21,605 bases of DNA, taken from the NCBI GenBank assembly GCA_039680225.1, contig JBDKTK010000389.1:1-21605 (forward strand). Reading direction: 5' to 3'. The stretch is from JBDKTK01 sp039680225. Its GTDB lineage: Bacteria; Desulfobacterota; Syntrophia; Syntrophales; UBA4778. Made by a program: the position numbers and the translations under genes. The notes under the pieces were generated by a model. The model did not search any database and was not told the DNA's origin. It saw nothing but the letters and a program-made list of their open reading frames with translations. Positions 1-5,561 of the stretch are shown one piece after another. How positions within the stretch are numbered: the stretch's first letter is position 1; the number at the start of each line of letters is the position of its first letter.

Positions 1-2
1 TG

Positions 3-776
3 TTTAACAGCCGTAATTACTTGCAGCAGGTCAGCGCTATATCACCGGACAAGAGGTATTTTGTATACTTGAACCGTGCCGACCGCTCTCTATATCTTCA
101 TGACTTTGAAACAGATGAAAAAACAAAATTGATTGAAAAGCAGCTAGTATCAGCGGAAACTTTTTTGCGCGGAGTAAAATGGATTTCGGATTCAGAAATA
201 TTGATATTCAAGGAAAAAAGCATCGAGTCCCTATATTCCCCCATAGACGACAGTTCAATAACCAGATTCAATGTAAAAACTAAATCAATAGTAAAGAAAA
301 TAGAAGTGGCTTGCCCTGAAAAGTTTAAAGTATCACCTACAGGTAAATATCTGATGATTCTGGACGGTTTTTCTATTCGTCAGGATATAAAGTTATTCGA
401 TTTGAAGACCCTGGAGCTTCTGGAATTCAGGAAGAATTCCGGGTTTGAATTAATCGACGATATATGCTGGAGCCCTTCAGAGGAATTCATAGGTTATGTT
501 AAAAAGAAATCCATAATCATAAGACCTCGCAATTCAAAAAATGAGAAAGTGGTCAAAATCTTACCTAAAGACACAATCTGCTTTTTTTTAAGTTTCCTTA
601 ATGAGAATACCTTGATATACCGTTATGGGGCACCCAACTCCCAAGAGAGATACATTCTTTGGTCTATTGATTTAACAACCGGGAAGGAGAGCATTCTCAT
701 AAAGAATGAAATTCTCAGCGGAGACATTTACGTTATAGACAACGGCAAGAAACTCATAGCCGAAGTGGGGAATTAG
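3..776 (+). CDS. Beta-propeller-like protein, 5'-truncated by window edge
   Basis: The reading frame is open to the left edge, so the first visible codons are internal and the TTG at 21 is unlikely to be the true start. About 257 residues are visible, ending with TAG at 774-776. Several segments have the pattern 'SPDKRYFVYL', 'SPTGKYLMIL', 'SPSEEFIGYV' followed by 'LYLHDFET' or 'IKLFDLKT', which is typical of WD40/TolB-like beta-propeller blades. No catalytic domain, such as a prolyl-oligopeptidase hydrolase, follows. The gene is AT-rich: 22 of 60 bases in line 181-240 are G or C, unlike all other genes here. That suggests a recently acquired or lineage-specific gene. The propeller fold is inferred from blade-like repeats only; the function is unknown. 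Confidence 0.6.
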   Translation, partial: FNSRNYLQQVSAISPDKRYFVYLNRADRSLYLHDFETDEKTKLIEKQLVSAETFLRGVKWISDSEILIFKEKSIESLYSPIDDSSITRFNVKTKSIVKKIEVACPEKFKVSPTGKYLMILDGFSIRQDIKLFDLKTLELLEFRKNSGFELIDDICWSPSEEFIGYVKKKSIIIRPRNSKNEKVVKILPKDTICFFLSFLNENTLIYRYGAPNSQERYILWSIDLTTGKESILIKNEILSGDIYVIDNGKKLIAEVGN

Positions 777-1075
777 ATTTTGCTAATCACCCATTAAACC
801 AGTCGAAATGAGCGTACCTTGCGCCAATCTATGGACAATCAATCAAATCGTGAACCGATGAACCGCAATATCAGTAAATTATGAATTCGGTTAGAAAATC
901 ATTACGAGGGTGGATGCTGAGAGGACCAGGAATGGTGAGCGTATCTGTTATCTGAGAATTGTCAGACCGCTCTCGATGCCCGCTTTGGCGGCATGACAAA
1001 TTCAAGATTTTATTATATGCACGGGCGGGTTTGAAACCCGCCCGGCGACCGCCGGTCTCCCCTGCGGCTCAAATT
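777..1075. other. Intergenic region between convergent genes, with repeat fragments
   Basis: About 300 bases lie between the end of the AT-rich propeller gene and the end of the M16 operon on the other strand. No convincing coding sequence is seen. The left part (777-960) shows nothing recognisable. Bases 961-1000 hold a GC-rich, imperfectly palindromic stretch (gatgcccgctttggcggcat, bases 975-994) followed by gacaaa. It looks like a degenerate member of a dispersed 'TGTCATGCC...' repeat. Bases 1022-1044 form a perfect palindrome, listed separately. Confidence 0.6.
1022..1044 (-). terminator. GC-rich hairpin downstream of the M16 operon
   Basis: The sequence cgggcgggttt is followed by one base and then aaacccgcccg, a perfect 11-base inverted repeat. 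It lies about 30 bases beyond the stop codon of the second M16 gene. As RNA the stem would be about nine GC-rich pairs with a five-base loop. There is no clean T-run on either side, so it may act as a Rho-independent-like barrier, an mRNA 3' stabiliser, or simply be a dispersed palindromic repeat. Confidence 0.45.
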
Positions 1076-2404
1076 TTATTCCTTTATATAACTTTCCTTC
1101 TTCACATTCCCTACGATCACCAGGACGTAGTTTTTCGGGTCCAGGTACTTGCGGGCGACGCGCTGGATGTCTTCCCTGGTAATTGCGTTTATTATTGACG
1201 GGTACTTGTCGGGATAGTCCAGCCCCAGGCGGAAATATTCGACCTGCGTGAGGAAGCGGGACAGCTTGGACTGCGTGTCGAGCCGCATGGGGAAGCTCCC
1301 GACAAGGTATGATTTGGCCCGCTGCAGTTCCGCCTCGCTGACCGGGTTCTCCCGGATGCGCTCGATCTCTTTCAGCACCAGGTCGACTGCCTGGAGCGCC
1401 GTAGTGTTCTGAGTCTGCAGGAACACCTGGAACGATCCCTCCTTCTTGGCGGGTATGAAGACGCTGTCGACCGAATAGGCGAGGCCCCTCTTGACCCTTA
1501 CCTCGTCGAACATCCTCGACCCGAAACCCCCGCCCCCCAGGATGTAATTCATTACGGTCAGGGCGTAGTAATCCGGGTTCTCCCGGCTCACGCCGCCGTT
1601 GCCCAGGATAACGCTGGCCTGCGCTGTATTCCTTTCGATATTCAACGTCCTGCGGCCGGAGAAACCGGCGCGGAATTCTTCTTTCGGGACGTCCTGCCTT
1701 TTCCATTTCAACAATGACGGGGTGATGATTTGTTTTACTTCCGCTGCCGTGACGTCGCCCACGATCACGAGCAGGGTGTTATTCGGGTGATAAAAGGTTT
1801 TATAAAACGCCTGAACATCTCCCTTTTTTATTTTCGCGACGGATTCCTCCGTCCCCTCGGAAGGGTGGCCGTACGCGAAGTCCAGGTAGAGGGTCCGCTG
1901 GAATGCCTTCTCCGCCACGGCAAGCGGTTCTTCCTCCTCGGACTGGATGGCCGCCATGATGCGCTGCCGCTCCCGCTCGATCTCCGCATTGGGAAGTGAG
2001 GGGCGGGCAAGCTGGGAGAACAGCAGTTCGAAACCTCGTGCCACATCCTTTTTGAGGACCTTCAGGCCGAAGGCGGCGTAATCCTCCGATGCTGATGAGT
2101 CCAGCGAGGCCCCCAGGAAATCCAGTTCCTCCTGGATTGCCGTCACGTCCCGTCCGGGAGTCCCCATAAGGACGGATTTGGCTGTAATGTAGGCCAGTCC
2201 GCCCCTGTCGCGCGGGTCGCGGCGGGAGCCGGCCTCGACGAGGAACTGCATTGTGACGGAGGGCAGCGAATGGTCCTCGCAGACGATCAGGGTGAGGCCG
2301 TTCGGCAAAACCGTCCTTTCAACGGGAGGAATGGCCGGGACGGAAACCGGCACGGCCAGCAGCAGGATTATAACGGCCAGGATCGCTTTGTATTTTCTCA
2401 GCAT
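1076..2404 (-). CDS. M16 family peptidase-like subunit, non-catalytic (R/Y-type)
   Basis: This is a 442-residue M16B (processing-peptidase-like) protein with an N-terminal hydrophobic signal segment (residues about 5-24), so it is probably exported. The zinc motif is absent: the place of HxxEH is taken by Tyr72-Ile-Thr-Ala-Lys76 within 'GLAYITAKSVLMGT'. The C-terminal half keeps 'GGFGSRMFDEVRVKRGLAYS', with Arg297 and Tyr310 as the substrate-binding R/Y pair. In known bacterial M16B heterodimers, one chain carries the zinc site and the other the R/Y pair, and the upstream gene supplies the zinc chain. I chose the ATG at 2404 because GAGGAG sits just before it; the in-frame ATG at 2416 would overlap that ribosome site. 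The gene starts 15 bases after the upstream stop, so the two are co-transcribed. The role is probably periplasmic peptide degradation or processing. Confidence 0.88.
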   Translation of the reverse strand: MLRKYKAILAVIILLLAVPVSVPAIPPVERTVLPNGLTLIVCEDHSLPSVTMQFLVEAGSRRDPRDRGGLAYITAKSVLMGTPGRDVTAIQEELDFLGASLDSSASEDYAAFGLKVLKKDVARGFELLFSQLARPSLPNAEIERERQRIMAAIQSEEEEPLAVAEKAFQRTLYLDFAYGHPSEGTEESVAKIKKGDVQAFYKTFYHPNNTLLVIVGDVTAAEVKQIITPSLLKWKRQDVPKEEFRAGFSGRRTLNIERNTAQASVILGNGGVSRENPDYYALTVMNYILGGGGFGSRMFDEVRVKRGLAYSVDSVFIPAKKEGSFQVFLQTQNTTALQAVDLVLKEIERIRENPVSEAELQRAKSYLVGSFPMRLDTQSKLSRFLTQVEYFRLGLDYPDKYPSIINAITREDIQRVARKYLDPKNYVLVIVGNVKKESYIKE

Positions 2405-2419
2405 ATGTCTCCTCATCTG

Positions 2420-3808
2420 TTATCTGACGGGGCTTTTTTTCAACGGCTCGTCGATTATGGCAGGCGCCTTGGACTCCGGGATCGGCAGCGGGACAAGCAC
2501 GGCTGTCGTCCTCGTCTCCGGGTTGAAATATTTCTTTGCCACCCGCATGATGTCCCGGGCGGTGACTTTCCTGATCCCGGGGATGTACTTGTCGAGGGCC
2601 CGCCAGTCCAGGGCCACCTCGTAACGGGCCAGCAGCATCGCCTGGGAAAAGAGCGAGTCCTGGGAAAATACGAATGCCGCCTCGATCTGGTTCTTTGCCT
2701 TGGCGAGCTCGCGCTCCCCCAGCGGCTCGGATATCAGCCTGGCGATCTCGTCGTTGATGGCCTTCTCGGCTTCTTCAGTCGTGCGGCCCGGCAGGCATTC
2801 CGCGGAGATCATGAAAAGATCGGGGTCGACCGACAGCAGGGGATTGCCGGCGTCGACCGCAAGCGCGATCCTTTCCTCCCGGACCAGTTTCCGGTAAAGC
2901 CTCGAGCTCTTGCCGCTCGCGAGGACTCCTTCGATCACGTCCAGGACATAACTGTCCGGGTCCCTGATGTTCGGGACCTTGTAGGCCTGGACGACTGCCG
3001 GAAGCTTGGCTTCCCTCTTCACAAAAAGGCGGCGCTCGCCCGCCTGGGGCGGGTCGATAAACTGGGTCCTCGGGACTGCCGCGCCTGCCGGGAACGAGCC
3101 GAATGCCTGTTTTATCTTCGGCAGCATCTCCTCTTTTTTGAAATCGCCCACGACGACGATGAACGAGTTGGCGGGGCTGTAATACCGTTCGTAATAGGTC
3201 CGGAGGTCTTCGAGCTTCAGCCTTTTCAGGTCGTCCATCCAGCCGATGATCGGCCAATGATACGGCTGTTCGACAAAAGCCGCGGCATGGAGCTGTTCGA
3301 CCATGTAGGCCTTCGGGCTGTCGTCGGTCCTCTGCCGGCGCTCCTCCATGACCACCATCCGCTCGGTGTGGAAGTCCTCCTCCCGCAGCACCAGGTTGCG
3401 CATCCGGTCGGCCTCGAGGTTTATGGCGACCCCGATCCTGTCCGCGCTCATCGTTTCATAGTAGGCCGTGTAATCGGCCGACGTGAACGCGTTGTAATTG
3501 CCGCCGTTCTCCTGGACGATCCTGCTGAAGTCCTGCCCGCTCACTTTCGGGGTGCCCTTGAACATCATGTGCTCCAGCAGGTGGCTCAGGCCGGTCTTCC
3601 GCCAGGTTTCGTTCCTGGAGCCGACTCTATGCCAGACCTGGAACGTGACTACAGGCGCCTTGTGGTTTTCGAGGAGGATGACTTTCAGCCCGTTTTCGAG
3701 AGTGACTTCGGCCGCTTTCTCCTTCGCGGCGGGGGCAGCGTGACACGGGACATTAAAGGCCCACAACACCAGGAAGAAGATTACGATAAAGAAAGCTTTG
3801 CGCCTCAT
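2420..3808 (-). CDS. M16 family zinc metallopeptidase, catalytic subunit
   Basis: This 462-residue protein has a Sec-type signal peptide (residues about 1-25, Arg-Arg-Lys, hydrophobic core, then 'CHA'). It carries the inverted zinc motif His76-Leu-Leu-Glu79-His80 in 'GLSHLLEHMMFKGT'; Glu156 in 'VVMEERR', 76 residues after the second His, is the expected third zinc ligand. The C-terminal half has 'SGKSSRLYRKLVREERIALAV': the Arg of the R/Y pair is there, but Ala replaces the Tyr. Zinc site here and R/Y pair in the following gene is the layout of a heteromeric M16B peptidase. The start at 3808 is preceded by AAAGGA at good spacing and opens directly on the signal peptide. A longer frame reaching 3946 would add 46 residues partly coded by a heptamer repeat and is rejected. 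Confidence 0.9.
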   Translation of the reverse strand: MRRKAFFIVIFFLVLWAFNVPCHAAPAAKEKAAEVTLENGLKVILLENHKAPVVTFQVWHRVGSRNETWRKTGLSHLLEHMMFKGTPKVSGQDFSRIVQENGGNYNAFTSADYTAYYETMSADRIGVAINLEADRMRNLVLREEDFHTERMVVMEERRQRTDDSPKAYMVEQLHAAAFVEQPYHWPIIGWMDDLKRLKLEDLRTYYERYYSPANSFIVVVGDFKKEEMLPKIKQAFGSFPAGAAVPRTQFIDPPQAGERRLFVKREAKLPAVVQAYKVPNIRDPDSYVLDVIEGVLASGKSSRLYRKLVREERIALAVDAGNPLLSVDPDLFMISAECLPGRTTEEAEKAINDEIARLISEPLGERELAKAKNQIEAAFVFSQDSLFSQAMLLARYEVALDWRALDKYIPGIRKVTARDIMRVAKKYFNPETRTTAVLVPLPIPESKAPAIIDEPLKKSPVR

Positions 3809-3898
3809 CGGGCATCCTTTCAAAGGGGAATATTTGAAACTTAGTTTGCCATAGGAGGCTGAAAGTAAAAAGAGAATTGTTGCCTTTGCCTTCACTAA

Positions 3899-3927
3899 TC
3901 TGAAATTTGAAATTTGAAATCTGAAAT
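3899..3927. repeat. Short tandem heptamer repeat (TSTGAAA-like, four units)
   Basis: Four consecutive seven-base units read tctgaaa, tttgaaa, tttgaaa, tctgaaa, a period-7 array upstream of the M16 operon start. On the minus strand it encodes peptides of the type 'FQISNFKFQIS', which I recall as a frequent spurious product of this dispersed repeat in many environmental bacterial genomes. It lies in the 5' leader of the M16 operon, about 90 bases before the start codon. The surrounding gap (3809-4094) shows no other gene or confident promoter. Confidence 0.75.
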
Positions 3928-4054
3928 CCTCCGGTATTTTCAGCATATTCGATAATCAAAATCAGGAAATCCTCGATAGCGGCCTTTCCCGGGAACCATC
4001 AAAATACTTCTGGCCGGATTTTGCATGCAAACGGCGGCAGGTTCATAACGACAT

Positions 4055-4070
4055 GATCTGCGCGCCAAAA
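4055..4070. repeat. Direct repeat, left copy, flanking the hemerythrin gene
   Basis: The sequence gatctgcgcgccaaaa recurs as gatatgcgcgccaaaa at 4553-4568, matching at 15 of 16 bases, with 12 identical bases in a row. The left copy ends 24 bases before the hemerythrin start codon and just upstream of its ribosome site; the right copy begins 8 bases after the stop codon. The core gcgcgc is itself palindromic. It could be a pair of protein-binding sites or the footprint of a past insertion or duplication. Confidence 0.6.
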
Positions 4071-4094
4071 ATATTGAGAAAGGAGCTTTAACGC

Positions 4095-4544
4095 ATGATG
4101 GATATTTACCAGATTTTGAGGCAGGAGCATGATGAGGTCCAGGACATGCTGGACCAGCAGATCGAAAAAAAGAAGGCAGGCAGAGCGGATGACCGCGTCA
4201 TGAAAGAGATCCAGCAGCAACTCTCCATCCACCTGAGCGGGGAGGAAAAGCTGTTCTATCCGCAGCTGACCCAAAGCGACGAGAGCAAGCAGAATACTTT
4301 CGAGGCGTATGAGGAACACCATGTCGCCAAGGTGACGCTTAATGAGCTGATGAGGATGTCGCCCGATGACGAGAGGTGGCTTGCCAAACTGAAGGTCCTC
4401 AAGGAACTTGTCGACCACCATGTCCAGGAGGAGGAGAGAAACCTTTTCAAAGCGGCCAAGAAGGTCCTCAGCAACGACCAGGCGAAGGAGATCGGCCAGA
4501 AGTACCAACAGGAGAAAGAGAAACAGCTGGGCAAATCCAAATAG
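4095..4544 (+). CDS. Hemerythrin HHE domain protein
   Basis: This is a 149-residue soluble protein made almost entirely of one hemerythrin-like four-helix bundle, with no signal peptide or extra domain. Candidate iron ligands are His12 ('RQEHDE'), His46 and Glu50 ('IHLSGEE'), His75/His76 ('YEEHH'), and His108/His109 with Glu112/Glu113 ('HHVQEEE'), giving the expected H...HxxxE...H...HxxxE spacing. HHE proteins bind a di-iron centre and take part in O2 or NO sensing, storage or repair. The substrate here cannot be read from sequence. The C-terminus is Lys/Glu-rich and probably helical. The start follows aaaggag by about ten bases; a second ATG directly after it is equally possible. A hairpin terminator follows, so it appears to be transcribed alone. 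Confidence 0.88.
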   Translation: MMDIYQILRQEHDEVQDMLDQQIEKKKAGRADDRVMKEIQQQLSIHLSGEEKLFYPQLTQSDESKQNTFEAYEEHHVAKVTLNELMRMSPDDERWLAKLKVLKELVDHHVQEEERNLFKAAKKVLSNDQAKEIGQKYQQEKEKQLGKSK

Positions 4545-4552
4545 GAAGAACG

Positions 4553-4568
4553 GATATGCGCGCCAAAA
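4553..4568. repeat. Direct repeat, right copy, flanking the hemerythrin gene
   Basis: The sequence gatatgcgcgccaaaa is the partner of the copy at 4055-4070, differing at one base. It starts 8 bases after the hemerythrin stop codon and lies upstream of the hairpin at 4589-4620. Confidence 0.6.
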
Positions 4569-4588
4569 TGCGTATTTATGAGAGTGAA

Positions 4589-4620
4589 AAATCCCCCTTT
4601 GCAAAAGGGGGATTTGTTTT
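4589..4620 (+). terminator. Rho-independent-type terminator after hemerythrin gene
   Basis: The sequence aaatccccc at 4589-4597 pairs with gggggattt at 4607-4615. The inner ttt/aaa bases extend the stem around a small gc loop with one bulge, and gtttt then follows. The hairpin lies 45 bases after the hemerythrin stop and about 100 bases before ku. The stem is A-rich on the left and T-rich on the right, so it could work on both strands. The 'aaatccccctttgc' core resembles a dispersed palindromic repeat common in bacterial genomes, so a repeat may have been adopted as the terminator. Confidence 0.65.
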
Positions 4621-4716
4621 AGTTAAGGGGCAGGTGTTCATCAGGAAAAACCTTATTGCAGCCGGCAGTTAATTTAAGCAGACTATTGAAACATTCACAG
4701 AAAGGCGAGTGATCTC

Positions 4717-5502
4717 ATGAGATCGATATGGTCGGGGGCGATCAGCTTCGGGCTGATCAACATACCGGTGAAGCTCTACACGGCGGTGCGGGACACCAGG
4801 CCGGATTTCGACCTGCTCCATAAGAAGGACCTCAGCCCGATCCGGTACGCGCGGGTCTGCAAGGCCGAGGGCGAGGAAGTCTCGTTCAAGGACCTCGTCA
4901 AAGGTTACGAGTACCAGAAGGGCGATTACGTCGTCCTCCAGGACGAGGACTTCAAGAAGGCGAATGTCCGCAAGACGCAGACCATCGACATCCTTGATTT
5001 CGTGGACGCCGCCCAGATAGACCTCAAGTTCCTGGACAAGCCGTATTACCTCGAGCCGACGCGGGATTCCAAGAAGGCTTACGCCCTGCTTTGCGAGGGC
5101 CTCAAGAAGACGGGCAAGGTCGGGATCGCCAATTACGTCCTGAGGACGCGCGAGCACCTCTGCGCGGTGCGCCCGGAAGGCAACCTCCTCGTACTTTATC
5201 AAATGAGGTATTATGAAGAGATTGTCCAGCCCGCCGACCTCGACGTCCCCGGCAGCTCGGAGGCGACGAAGAAGGAACTGGACATCGCGGTCAAGCTCAT
5301 CGACCAGCTCACGGCCGATTTCAAACCCGAGCAGTACCGCGACACGTACACGGAAGAGCTGATGCGCGTCATCCGGGAAAAGGCGGAAGGCAAGGTCCCC
5401 AAGGCCGCCGGCGAGGCGCCCGTGCCCACAGAGGTCCCGGACCTCATGTCCAAGCTCAGGCAGAGCCTGGAGCACGCGAAGAAGAAGAGGACCGCAGCCT
5501 AG
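4717..5502 (+). CDS. ku: Bacterial Ku, NHEJ DNA end-binding protein
   Basis: This 261-residue protein is of usual length for bacterial Ku. Ku homodimers form a ring around broken DNA ends and recruit LigD for non-homologous end joining. The N-terminus 'RSIWSGAISFGLINIPVKLY' (residues 2-21) is the family signature. It is followed by 'DLLHKKD', 'RYARVC' and 'VKGYEYQKGDYVVL' (residues 61-74), then 'LDKPYYLEP' in the bridge region. A short basic tail ('HAKKKRTAA') ends the protein, as expected for the DNA- and LigD-contacting C-terminus. The ATG at 4717 follows aaggcgag at about ten bases. LigD starts 59 bases downstream on the same strand, so the two very probably form an operon. No regulator-binding site is evident upstream. 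Confidence 0.97.
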   Translation: MRSIWSGAISFGLINIPVKLYTAVRDTRPDFDLLHKKDLSPIRYARVCKAEGEEVSFKDLVKGYEYQKGDYVVLQDEDFKKANVRKTQTIDILDFVDAAQIDLKFLDKPYYLEPTRDSKKAYALLCEGLKKTGKVGIANYVLRTREHLCAVRPEGNLLVLYQMRYYEEIVQPADLDVPGSSEATKKELDIAVKLIDQLTADFKPEQYRDTYTEELMRVIREKAEGKVPKAAGEAPVPTEVPDLMSKLRQSLEHAKKKRTAA

Positions 5503-5524
5503 GAATAGAACTTTTCCTTTGTCT

Positions 5525-5560
5525 CCCTCTCCCCGCCGTGGAGAGGGCCGGGGAGAGGGG
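5525..5560 (+). promoter_or_regulatory. Inverted repeat carrying the ligD ribosome-binding site
   Basis: The sequence ccctctccccg at 5525-5535 is a perfect 11-base complement of cggggagaggg at 5549-5559, with a 13-base loop. The right arm is also the only Shine-Dalgarno-like stretch for ligD, whose ATG is at 5562. In the mRNA the arm would be paired and translation initiation hindered unless the hairpin opens, for example by ribosomes arriving from ku. The element resembles dispersed 'ccctctcccc...ggggagaggg' repeats. The palindrome is seen directly; a regulatory effect is inferred. Confidence 0.6.
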
Positions 5561-5561
5561 A

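Noticed and set aside
2270..3844. 524-residue open frame on the plus strand opposite the catalytic M16 gene
   Set aside because: It is the complement of a gene with clear M16 motifs and a signal peptide. It is rich in Arg, Pro and Gly without domain features, as expected of a shadow frame in GC-rich DNA.
3899..3927. CRISPR-like array
   Set aside because: The units are seven bases long and contiguous, with no spacers, and no cas gene is in the window.
3809..3946. N-terminal extension of the catalytic M16 protein to an ATG at 3946
   Set aside because: The extension is partly coded by the heptamer repeat, and it would put 46 residues before a clear signal peptide that has its own Shine-Dalgarno at 3808.
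5211..5453. Minus-strand 80-residue serine-rich frame inside ku
   Set aside because: Overlaps a highly conserved coding region in the opposite strand, with composition typical of shadow frames.
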